Shown here piece after piece: positions 1 through 8,199 of a stretch of 34,340 nt of DNA. The number at the start of each line of letters is the position of its first letter. The first letter of the stretch is position 1. A program made the translations under genes and the position numbers. The DNA comes from a virus: the IMG/VR virus record IMGVR_UViG_3300044986_001003, positions 1 through 34,340 of that record, one strand, 5' to 3'. The notes under the pieces are model-generated. The model was given only the letters and a program-made list of their open reading frames with translations. It was not told the DNA's origin and searched no databases.

Positions 1-19
1 TTACCAAAGGGGACGCAGA

Positions 20-3000
20 ATGATCGCCGACCGCATCGTCGGGCGCGTCGGCGCCGATATCCTCCAACGCCGTATGGCCGATTCGCGTCAAAGCGACGGG
101 ACGCTGCCGGACTCTGCGGCGCTCTACCGCCTTGACAAGCTCGCCCCCGCTCAAATCGCCGCCGTAGTCCGGGAAATATTGAGCAACCCGGATTTGGCTG
201 CCCGCGTCGACGTCAAGATTCCCTTGGGTCTGGTCGAAGACGAGAACCTGCCAGCTGAGGCTGTAACGCACCTTAACGCTGGAGCCGTTCGCAACGCGGG
301 TACGTCCAAGGAGGCCTTACTAACCGCCAACGGAAATGAGCACAATCTCGCCGACACCCTTGGACATGTAACGGCTCTGGGGGCTAAGGAGTTTCGTTCT
401 CACGAGGATGCCTGGGTCGAGGCGACCTGCCATGTGGCCGGAATTGCCCCTACGCCGGAGGATCGGGCAGTATTTCGCGCGGCCATCAAGGGTTTGATGT
501 CTGCTGCCGAGCTATCGCTCAATCAACTCGGCGAGTTTTGCGCAAAGGCCAGCGAAGCGACCAATGCTCGAGGCCTGCCGATTCGTGAATCCATTGGCTG
601 GGCGCTTCCTTATGGCGGCCTCCCACGTGACACCTCACTGTTTTCTAGCGCGAAGACCTACGGCCAAGCGGTGGGGCCGTGGCGCAAGGCGTTCGAGAAA
701 CTCTTCTCGAACCGCGCTCCACTCCTGTCGAAGATGCGTTCGAATGGGCAGCCGATCGACCCTGAAGAACTGACCCAGAGGTTGGCCGACAACACCGAGT
801 CGATCCCAGACCACGCTCGCGTTGCCCTGGAGGCGTTTGTCGCCTCCCAGCCAGGCGATCCGGTAGCAATGTCGGAAGTAGCCGAACTCGAGTGGGAGTT
901 GGACGGTGTCCATCTAATGTTCGACAAGCCCCGTGAGCGACAGCAGGGCCTCGCGGATTCGACCCTGTATTTTTTTGACAACGATTGCGATGATCCGGAA
1001 ATTCTGGACGCTGGTTGGCGCAAGCATCTCGAGGACCTCCGGGCACGAGAGAAGCGCTCGGACTGGAACGAGGAAGATGAGGCGTTCTTCGAACTCCATC
1101 GCAGCCATCTAGAAAAGAACAAGCAGTTGCACTCTCGCTGGGAGAAAGTGGTTTTCGGTAAACCCGTCGAATGCCACGACTTCCTCGAAGGCTTCGCAGG
1201 TGTAGCCCATCGATTGGCCGTCGGGGCTGGGGAGCCGAAGGGAGAGAGGGTTCTGCGATTCACCGTCACCAAGGGGCGCACCGAGTGGCGTGAGCGGTTC
1301 AACGGCGATGTCGGAGCTTTTTTCTCTTCAATGTATCGTGGGCTCAAGGAACTAATGGGTTCGCGTGTCGAGTGGCGCGTAACAAAGATGGGATCCGGAA
1401 ATCTTCCTGATCCATTGTTTGACCACCCCGCGTTCTGTGCCCGTGAGAAAGAAATTCGCGGCGCCAAGTTCAAGGGATGCTCGTCATTGGCCAAGCCGGC
1501 TGTTCAGATCAAGTTCGAAGTTTCTCTGGTCGAGAAGGTTGGCGCCGGTGAAGCAATTCTCGAAAAGACCCAACTTGTTTGGATGTTCCGCCCGGAATCG
1601 ATTGGGCTCTCCATGCTCGACGACATGAAACGTCTGCAAGAGAAGGGTTCCGTTGGCTGCACGGAAGTTCCGCGCCGGCTGGTCAGCAAGAAGGGCGGAG
1701 TCCAAAGTGTCTCCCTGCTAGACACCTCGACCTTGGAAGCTACCTATTCACGCGACGCAGGTTCATTAGTTCCACAGCCGAGCAAGCTAAAGAGCCTTCG
1801 GGCCGAGATCAAGCGTCGCATTGAGGAGCTTGCTACCAACGGCCGGCTCCTGCCGGAGCAAAAAGCCGAATTGCGCAGCGCCTGGGATGCCTTTGAGGAC
1901 GATTACGGTAAGGCTCTCGACGACTTTATTAGCGTGGGTCTTCATGGTGAGGCAGTTTTGCGTCAAGCCGATTCGTTTGCAGTCTTGCTGCGGGCCTTGG
2001 CCATACATGCTCGAGGCGATGTTTGCCGGGCACGCTTAGTTTCCGAGATTTTGTCGATCGGAACCGTGCGCGTTGCTGGTGAACAGCCTTCCATGATCGT
2101 CCCCCCGTGGCATCCGGAACGCATGAAAGCCTTGGCGGTAAAAACTCGGCGAGTTGCCGGATTGGTTGCCCATATTCTCATCGGAAAAAATGTTCTTTTC
2201 GGTGACCGGGGCATCTTCTTCCGTGAGTTCTCCGACGAGTTGGCCCATCCGTTCTATCCGGAAATCGCAACGATTTCCAAGGGTGGTGCTCCCGTGCTGG
2301 TAAGTGAAAGCAGCACCGTCAACGGATACAGCCTGCTCGAGCGGCCAGTACGTTCAGCCGATGAGGAGGAACTCACTGACGCCGATCCGACACAGGCGGC
2401 GAAGCAGGCCCGAGAGCTGCTTGAGCGTTATGTTGGGCTCCAGCCTCACGAAGCAGCGAATCTGAGTGTGCTGCTCTACAACGCCGATGCCGCAGAGTTG
2501 CCTTTGGCAGTAGTCCGGGAACTCTCCGGCATGCAGTCCGAAACAGACTTTCAGTGCAATGTTTCTGTGCGCCATCGCGACCCAGCCAAACTACGCCGAG
2601 TCTATGCCGAGTTGGTGACCAAGACAGGTGACGATCCTGATTTGCCGGTAGTCAGTGAAACCTCACAAAACTTCATGTCGCGACTACGCATTTCGGTTGC
2701 TCCTCCTTCAGCAACACCACCGAAAACAGGCGACGGATTCCGTTCCTTCGATGTAGCCTTCCTTCATGATGTCGTGTCGCGCACAGCTGCCGAAGAGTGG
2801 ATCAAGGTCGATTGGACCAACGATCGACCGACCTTGGAGCACGCTCCTTCCCGTTGGTCGTACCGAAGCGTCTCCGGTGAGAACGAACTCAAGTCGACCA
2901 CATTTCTCACATGTCCGCGTCAAACTGCTTCCGGCTGGGCTTATGTGAATGCCGTCGCCTCCGTCGTCCGTCAAGCCGACGCCGCTCCCGGTGAACAGTT

Positions 3001-5452
3001 TCTGCCGGCCCGACGCATCTCGCTTCAAAACGAGGAGCTCAAGGCAACGCTCGACGACGCCCACGCGCTGGCCGAATGGGTTGCTACTTATGACGAGTTA
3101 CTCGATAAGCGCCAATTGCAGGCCAACGGCGTAACCGTAGTTCGCTATCGCCGTGCCTCTACTAACGGCCGCAACACGATCGTTAGCTCGACCTCAGAAT
3201 TGCGTCTTCTTGGCGTGCTTGCCCGTCGGCGCCTGGGTGAGTTAGGACTACCGCTCTCAGCCGATGAGGTTTCCTCACTGGCCGATAGAATGAAAAAGGA
3301 TGCGTTGTCTGTCTCAGGTGACATCGTTCTACGAGCCGCCAAACGAGGGATCTCTGCCGGTGAGATGATTGGGTTGGTTCTAAGTCGCAGGTTGCTGGAA
3401 GAAGAGTTCCGAACTCTCTCCGGCAATGGAAAGCGGCCTTCGTTCAGCGTATTTTTCCTGCTTGACGACTATGCGGATTGGCTCGCTCAGAAGGAAAGCC
3501 GAATTGCCGACATTCTCGGCCTGTGCGTCGAAGAGAGCGACGAAGGTCCGACTTTGCATGTGGCGGTGGTCGAGTCAAAATATGTCGCGCCTGGGGGCGC
3601 GGCCGAGGCTAAGCGCTCGTCGAAGGCGCAGATGATGGCTACGCTATCGACCTTCCGGGCGGCACTTTTTGGCGACCCTGGCAGGTTGGACCGCGATGTC
3701 TGGCTGGCCCGTCTCGCGGATCTGTTGGTTGATGCGGACATCCCGCCGGGTTGCTCTGGATTGCTCGAACGAGCCCGCGCCAAGTTACGCGACGGAGAGG
3801 CAAAGATTTCACTACGCGGCTACTCTCATGTGTTTGTACATTCGACCGATCCGGCAGCTAGTCCATCGACTTCTGAACATATCCTTGTCGACGACACCGA
3901 CGGCATTGAGGCGTGGCAGGAAGTATTCGAGCGTCCCGAAGTACGCCTGCTTGCCGAGGCCTACGCCAAGGGCACCGAATCCGCCTCTATCCGTGAGAGG
4001 CTTGGAACTGGGAAGCCATGGACCAAGGCAAATCCTCAGTTCCCCGCAGCTCGAGTTGCATGGGGTGCGTTGGTTGAAATGCTTGAGGCATCGGCTGCTC
4101 CGACTCAGGTGGAAGGCGGCGAGGAGCCGCTAACGCAGGTTGTTGTCGATGATGTACAAACGTCACCAGCGGTGGTTGATCCTCAGACTGTCACCGAGGT
4201 TGTAGTTGATCAGAATGAGTCCGTGATGCCCCCAGCTCAGATCGCTACCTCGTCAGCGGGCTTCGATGCCTTAGTTGCGGCCAAGACTGCCGGCACTGCC
4301 GCAGCTACCGACGAGCGCGAAGCATGGGCAGACGAGACGACGCGAAAACTAAAGACCGCCTTGAACTCATACGGTCTGCAGGCTTCGGTACTTGGAACGC
4401 GCCTTACCCCGAACGGGTGCCTAGTGCGTCTGGCTGGATCCGATCGCCTTCGTGTAGAGGATGTAGAAGCCAAGCGCACCCAACTTCTAACAACACACGC
4501 GATCAATCTGGTCACGGTCCAGCCTAAGCCAGGTGAAATAGTTGTGACGATGGCCGGATCCAAACGGCAGTCTGTGTCGCTGTGGGATCTGTGGTCACGT
4601 CGGGAGCTAAATCGGAATGTGTCGGGGATCAACACCTCGATTCTTCTGGGCGTTCAAGAGATCAACGGAGCCTTGCTGTATCTGAATCTAGGTTCGGAGT
4701 TTGGGGGACTTGCTTCCCACGATCCGCATTCACTTGTTGCCGGTGCCACGGGAAGTGGAAAGTCCGTCCTGATCCAAGCGATGATCCTAGATATTGCAGC
4801 GACCAATCCGCCTACTCTGGCTCAGATGGTGATGATCGATCCGAAGATGGGCGTTGATTACGCTGCACTAGAAGACTTGCCGCACATGCGCGAGAAAATC
4901 GTCACGACCAAGGAGCGTTCGCAGGAGATCCTCGAAGGGCTTGTCGATGAGATGGAGGGGCGCTACCGCTTGTTCGCTGCGGCCCGTGCCCGTGATTTGC
5001 CGACTTACAACGCAAAGTCGCCCCCGGAAAGCCGCTTGCCGATGGTGTTCCTGATCCACGACGAATTCGCAGACTGGATGTTCGACGACGAGTACAAGTC
5101 GGCGGTCAGTTCTGCTGTGCAGCGCCTCGGAGTCAAGGCGCGTGCGGCTGGCATTCACCTAATCTTTGCAGCCCAGCGTCCTGACAAAGATGTGATGCCA
5201 ATGCAGTTGCGCGAGAATCTGGGCAATAGGCTAATTCTCAAAGTTGCCAGCGAGGCGACCTCCAAGATTGCTCTCGATCGCCCGGGAGCCGAGCTTCTAT
5301 TGGGTAAGGGACACCTTGCGGCAAAGTTAAACGGCGAACAGGGACTCGTTTTCGCACAAGCGCCATTCTTGAGCGATGACGATATTACTCAAGCGGTCAC
5401 CGCGATACTTTCTGACAGCAAAGAACAGATGAACGGCCACTCGGTCGTATAG
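20..5452 (+). CDS. DptH-like PT-dependent restriction protein with FtsK-type motor
   Basis: This 1810-residue protein has a C-terminal FtsK/SpoIIIE-type ATPase: Walker A GATGSGKS at residues 1575-1582, a Walker B ending in HDE near 1680-1682, and an AAQRP motif. About 1500 residues precede it. Within them I see a PD-(D/E)XK-like signature: D1164, then E1185-S-K1187 after a hydrophobic strand, and a downstream K-A-Q helix. A Q/V/T-rich probable linker lies at about 1357-1413. Length and architecture resemble DptH, the large motor subunit of PT-dependent restriction, and the adjacent ssp genes support that. The start is an ATG with an AAAGGGG Shine-Dalgarno at about 6-12. It is followed 9 bp later by the sspE-like gene, so both are probably one transcript that begins upstream of the window. 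The family name is inferred from architecture and context. A different FtsK/HerA-type defence ATPase is possible. Confidence 0.7.
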   Translation: MIADRIVGRVGADILQRRMADSRQSDGTLPDSAALYRLDKLAPAQIAAVVREILSNPDLAARVDVKIPLGLVEDENLPAEAVTHLNAGAVRNAGTSKEALLTANGNEHNLADTLGHVTALGAKEFRSHEDAWVEATCHVAGIAPTPEDRAVFRAAIKGLMSAAELSLNQLGEFCAKASEATNARGLPIRESIGWALPYGGLPRDTSLFSSAKTYGQAVGPWRKAFEKLFSNRAPLLSKMRSNGQPIDPEELTQRLADNTESIPDHARVALEAFVASQPGDPVAMSEVAELEWELDGVHLMFDKPRERQQGLADSTLYFFDNDCDDPEILDAGWRKHLEDLRAREKRSDWNEEDEAFFELHRSHLEKNKQLHSRWEKVVFGKPVECHDFLEGFAGVAHRLAVGAGEPKGERVLRFTVTKGRTEWRERFNGDVGAFFSSMYRGLKELMGSRVEWRVTKMGSGNLPDPLFDHPAFCAREKEIRGAKFKGCSSLAKPAVQIKFEVSLVEKVGAGEAILEKTQLVWMFRPESIGLSMLDDMKRLQEKGSVGCTEVPRRLVSKKGGVQSVSLLDTSTLEATYSRDAGSLVPQPSKLKSLRAEIKRRIEELATNGRLLPEQKAELRSAWDAFEDDYGKALDDFISVGLHGEAVLRQADSFAVLLRALAIHARGDVCRARLVSEILSIGTVRVAGEQPSMIVPPWHPERMKALAVKTRRVAGLVAHILIGKNVLFGDRGIFFREFSDELAHPFYPEIATISKGGAPVLVSESSTVNGYSLLERPVRSADEEELTDADPTQAAKQARELLERYVGLQPHEAANLSVLLYNADAAELPLAVVRELSGMQSETDFQCNVSVRHRDPAKLRRVYAELVTKTGDDPDLPVVSETSQNFMSRLRISVAPPSATPPKTGDGFRSFDVAFLHDVVSRTAAEEWIKVDWTNDRPTLEHAPSRWSYRSVSGENELKSTTFLTCPRQTASGWAYVNAVASVVRQADAAPGEQFLPARRISLQNEELKATLDDAHALAEWVATYDELLDKRQLQANGVTVVRYRRASTNGRNTIVSSTSELRLLGVLARRRLGELGLPLSADEVSSLADRMKKDALSVSGDIVLRAAKRGISAGEMIGLVLSRRLLEEEFRTLSGNGKRPSFSVFFLLDDYADWLAQKESRIADILGLCVEESDEGPTLHVAVVESKYVAPGGAAEAKRSSKAQMMATLSTFRAALFGDPGRLDRDVWLARLADLLVDADIPPGCSGLLERARAKLRDGEAKISLRGYSHVFVHSTDPAASPSTSEHILVDDTDGIEAWQEVFERPEVRLLAEAYAKGTESASIRERLGTGKPWTKANPQFPAARVAWGALVEMLEASAAPTQVEGGEEPLTQVVVDDVQTSPAVVDPQTVTEVVVDQNESVMPPAQIATSSAGFDALVAAKTAGTAAATDEREAWADETTRKLKTALNSYGLQASVLGTRLTPNGCLVRLAGSDRLRVEDVEAKRTQLLTTHAINLVTVQPKPGEIVVTMAGSKRQSVSLWDLWSRRELNRNVSGINTSILLGVQEINGALLYLNLGSEFGGLASHDPHSLVAGATGSGKSVLIQAMILDIAATNPPTLAQMVMIDPKMGVDYAALEDLPHMREKIVTTKERSQEILEGLVDEMEGRYRLFAAARARDLPTYNAKSPPESRLPMVFLIHDEFADWMFDDEYKSAVSSAVQRLGVKARAAGIHLIFAAQRPDKDVMPMQLRENLGNRLILKVASEATSKIALDRPGAELLLGKGHLAAKLNGEQGLVFAQAPFLSDDDITQAVTAILSDSKEQMNGHSVV

Positions 5453-5461
5453 GGAGATATT

Positions 5462-7297
5462 GTGAAAGCAGATGCGTTACTTTTGACTAAGCTCTATGAC
5501 ACGCTGAACAAGGCTTATGTTCTTCCTGGATATCAACGTCCATTCGCTTGGGACAAGGACAAAGCGATTGCTCTCCTGTCCGCAATTCTTGAAGATGCGA
5601 CTGCGTCCGCTAAGATCACCTCGCTTGGTACATTACTCTTTTGCGATATTCCTGGCTGTGGCACAAACCATCCATTTGGTAACAATGCTGCAAACACGGT
5701 CGCCCCAAACACTATCTGGGAAGTTGTCGATGGTCAGCAACGACTAACGGTATTCGCCATTATCGGTCACGCGCTCAAAGAACGATTTAAGGGACTTTCC
5801 GCTGCCGGGCTTCAATATTCGCCTCCCCTTGAGTTTGAGATGCTCTACGAGACGTCTCGAACAAGAAACGGAAAGAATGTCCCGGTATTAATTCGAGACG
5901 GCGATAACTTTGACACTGGCTATACCTCCGATCTCGCCAAAATGCTTGATGCATTCGCTGGCAATCAAGCTTGGCCTGCAGGTGTTGGACCGCGTTTGCT
6001 TGAGACAAACGACGCAATTGTGAATTGGGTTAATGACAATCTCGATCCGACAAATTTCGCGCTGTTCTGTAACCACTTTTTAACCAAGTGCACGATTGTG
6101 CAAGTGGAGGCTGATGACCAAGATACGGCTTTCACAATGTTTGAACCACTCAATTCAACAAGTGAACCGCTGACTGCTTTTGAGGTGTATCGATCAAAGT
6201 CATTCCGGCAATTGGCAGCACAATTTCCGAAAACAGAGGCTCTGCTCGCGTACGATAAGACGGCTCGTGATGACGTCATTAAACGCTCGAATAACTTGAT
6301 ATTTGCGATGGCACAAGCGTACTCTGGGCAACGTCCTCGAATTCATTTTGTACCCCTGAAGCAGCATCTCGATAACCATGTCGACGCCGCTTTTATAAAT
6401 CACTTCGAAGCAGGAGCTGAATTCTTTAGGAGTTTTTGGATTGAACAAACGGCCACCGATGTGTGGTTCGATGACGAGACGAAGAACTGTGTCCGCTTCC
6501 TTAAGGCAATGTCTCATGATGTTGTCGTTCCGCTCTTGTTAAGATATTTCCTATCGCAGAAGACTTGGCTGCCAGAAGTTCTTAAGGTGATCGTTTCTTT
6601 TTATGCGCTGTGGCGTCCGGCATTCCCAACTAATAATCTTCCAAATATATATCGCGCTTTGCTTACTGAGGGATCTACGGAGAACATGTCGATCGCTAGT
6701 GCAAAGCCACTCAAAACTCCTCAAGAGTTAGCTTCATATTTCCGAGCAAAACTAACGGACAAAGTCGGCCCACTGTTGCCCGGTCAAACGATCGGGCAGA
6801 AATGGTCTGACTCGCTGCCCTTCTTGGATTACCAACAGTTGAAAACTCTATGTCGACTTTTTGTGTTCGTCGATATGGGTGCGTCTATTAAATCCAATCT
6901 GGTTCCAAATGATCCATGGACGTCTGTCGACGATATCGAGCACATACATCCTGGAGGACTGTTGCCAACGCCGCCTAATCTCGATCAACTAGGCAACCTC
7001 ACATTCCTTCCTGTGGCTGTCAATCGATCCTTACAAGATGCGCCCTGGGTCGAAAAGCAGGAGGTCTACACGGCCTTGGCTTCGGCGACAAAGGTCATAA
7101 AGACAAACTACGCTAGTGGAAAGGTAATACCGCCAGCCGTGCAACAGTTTCTTGCGGATCCAAGTAGCCCGTCGCTTGCTCATCTCTCCACGATTGCAGC
7201 AAACACAGTGTGGACCGATATAGAAATCGAGACTAGGTCGAAGTCCATGTTGTCGAACGTTTGGAGCGTTCTTTTTTCAAAATGGCTTCATCCTTGA
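5462..7297 (+). CDS. sspE: SspE-like PT-sensing DUF262/DUF1524 nuclease
   Basis: A 611-residue protein of the GmrSD/SspE type. The N-terminal DUF262 domain shows a Y-Q-R-P-F-x-W motif near residue 19 and the nucleotide-binding D90-G-Q-Q-R94 motif. The C-terminal DUF1524 HNH region shows E493-H-I-H-P, then L-G-N-L and N521. SspE proteins sense phosphorothioate in self DNA through the DUF262 domain, which stimulates NTP hydrolysis, and nick invading DNA through DUF1524. Adjacent sspBCD-like genes make this assignment far likelier than a GmrSD type IV enzyme. The start is a GTG preceded by AGGGAGA, and translation is probably coupled to the upstream gene, whose stop is 9 bp away. The gene looks richer in A/T than its neighbours, suggesting a separate origin. 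It ends convergently with sspD. Confidence 0.8.
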   Translation: MKADALLLTKLYDTLNKAYVLPGYQRPFAWDKDKAIALLSAILEDATASAKITSLGTLLFCDIPGCGTNHPFGNNAANTVAPNTIWEVVDGQQRLTVFAIIGHALKERFKGLSAAGLQYSPPLEFEMLYETSRTRNGKNVPVLIRDGDNFDTGYTSDLAKMLDAFAGNQAWPAGVGPRLLETNDAIVNWVNDNLDPTNFALFCNHFLTKCTIVQVEADDQDTAFTMFEPLNSTSEPLTAFEVYRSKSFRQLAAQFPKTEALLAYDKTARDDVIKRSNNLIFAMAQAYSGQRPRIHFVPLKQHLDNHVDAAFINHFEAGAEFFRSFWIEQTATDVWFDDETKNCVRFLKAMSHDVVVPLLLRYFLSQKTWLPEVLKVIVSFYALWRPAFPTNNLPNIYRALLTEGSTENMSIASAKPLKTPQELASYFRAKLTDKVGPLLPGQTIGQKWSDSLPFLDYQQLKTLCRLFVFVDMGASIKSNLVPNDPWTSVDDIEHIHPGGLLPTPPNLDQLGNLTFLPVAVNRSLQDAPWVEKQEVYTALASATKVIKTNYASGKVIPPAVQQFLADPSSPSLAHLSTIAANTVWTDIEIETRSKSMLSNVWSVLFSKWLHP

Positions 7298-7301
7298 GAT
7301 G

Positions 7302-7350
7302 TAGCTCGGTTTAGCAAATGCGGCGGCCGAGCTATTAGCCTCTAAAGGCT
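7302..7350. terminator. Hairpins between convergent genes, possible bidirectional terminator
   Basis: The 62-bp gap between the converging sspE and sspD genes holds two inverted repeats: TAGCTCGG (7302-7309) with CCGAGCTA (7327-7334), and AGCCT (7337-7341) with AGGCT (7346-7350). Neither is followed by a clear T tract, so intrinsic termination is only a suggestion. Confidence 0.3.
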
Positions 7351-7359
7351 TCCGGGCAC

Positions 7360-8199
7360 CTACTTGTGGCAGACCACGCAGGCGCCACCACCTTCGTCCT
7401 CCCCGAATAGGTCATCGATATCGACGATCGACTCAATAGGGCGTAGCGGGTTTATTGGACGTTTGCTTTTGTCGCGGGCCTTGCGTCGTTCGAAGTCTTC
7501 AACGATCTGGGCCATTCGCTCGGGCCGTTCCAGCTCTACAAGTGGCTCGCCGTGGCTCCAGGTAAATGGTGATCCATGGTCAAGAGCGTTTTTCTCGTAA
7601 GCCTTAGCTTCCTCAAAGGCGTCAGGATGGCGTTCGCGTAGCTTCACCCATTCGATTTTCTGTTGGAAGAAACAGAAGGTGCAGCCGCTGCGTGATCGCC
7701 AGTCGTAATATCTTGGCAGGCCGACACCGGACGAATCGAGAATGTCCATCACACCACGCTTGTCGATGCCGGCTTCTCTGAAAGGAAGTTTTACCGTGAG
7801 ATTTGGGTGTTTTGAACTGTATCCCTCTCGGTATTCCTCGTCAGCCCGAATCGCCACATAGGTGGTCACTTTGTCGCCACACGCAAGCATCGGGCGTACC
7901 CATTGCTCAAACGGCGCTAGTTTGAGTTGTCGAGTGCACCACCGGGTTTGCGGCGAAGGTAGGTAGTGGTTGTACTCGCGTAGCCAGAAATCAAAATCGC
8001 GTCGAGGGTCAAGCCGGAGAATAGGTTTGCCGAGAAAGCCTTCGAGCCGACCGAGAAACTCGTATACCTCGGGCAGCTCCTTACCCGTATCCGTGAAAAA
8101 GTAGTCCACATCGAGTTCAGGGTAAGTTTGGCGAACGAACACCGCTAAGGCGGCGCTGTCCTTACCGCCGGAGATGCCGAGCACATGCTTTTCAGCCAT
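7360..8199 (-). CDS. sspD: SspD-like PAPS reductase-family sulfurtransferase
   Basis: A 279-residue ATP-pyrophosphatase of the PAPS reductase/DndC superfamily. The PP-loop S10-G-G-K-D-S15 is at the N-terminus, followed by T36-D-T-G-K40. Cysteines C88, C173 and C176 could carry an Fe-S cluster or sulfur, as in DndC-type proteins. An additional C274-V-V-C277 pair lies at the extreme C-terminus. SspD activates the DNA backbone for sulfur insertion together with SspB and SspC. I chose the ATG at 8199 over one 21 bp upstream because it has an AAGAGAG ribosome site. Its ATGGCTGA overlaps the sspC stop by 8 nt, repeating the overlap style of the previous gene pair. An assimilatory CysH is unlikely because of the operon partners. 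It is the last gene of the sspBCD operon. Confidence 0.85.
   Translation of the reverse strand: MAEKHVLGISGGKDSAALAVFVRQTYPELDVDYFFTDTGKELPEVYEFLGRLEGFLGKPILRLDPRRDFDFWLREYNHYLPSPQTRWCTRQLKLAPFEQWVRPMLACGDKVTTYVAIRADEEYREGYSSKHPNLTVKLPFREAGIDKRGVMDILDSSGVGLPRYYDWRSRSGCTFCFFQQKIEWVKLRERHPDAFEEAKAYEKNALDHGSPFTWSHGEPLVELERPERMAQIVEDFERRKARDKSKRPINPLRPIESIVDIDDLFGEDEGGGACVVCHK

Noticed and set aside
658-1494. 278-codon minus-strand frame
   Set aside because: It lies wholly inside the DptH-like gene and has the low-complexity serine/arginine composition of an antisense frame.
20-5452. Chromosome-partitioning FtsK
   Set aside because: No membrane segments and no gamma domain are seen. The long N-terminal part and the ssp neighbours point to defence.
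5462-7297. GmrSD type IV restriction enzyme
   Set aside because: Domain content alone would allow it, but the adjacent sspBCD-like operon makes SspE the simpler reading. Not fully excluded.
7360-8199. Assimilatory PAPS reductase (CysH)
   Set aside because: No other sulfate-assimilation genes are near. It overlaps the SspC-like ATPase gene and follows DUF4007, the defining set of PT modification.
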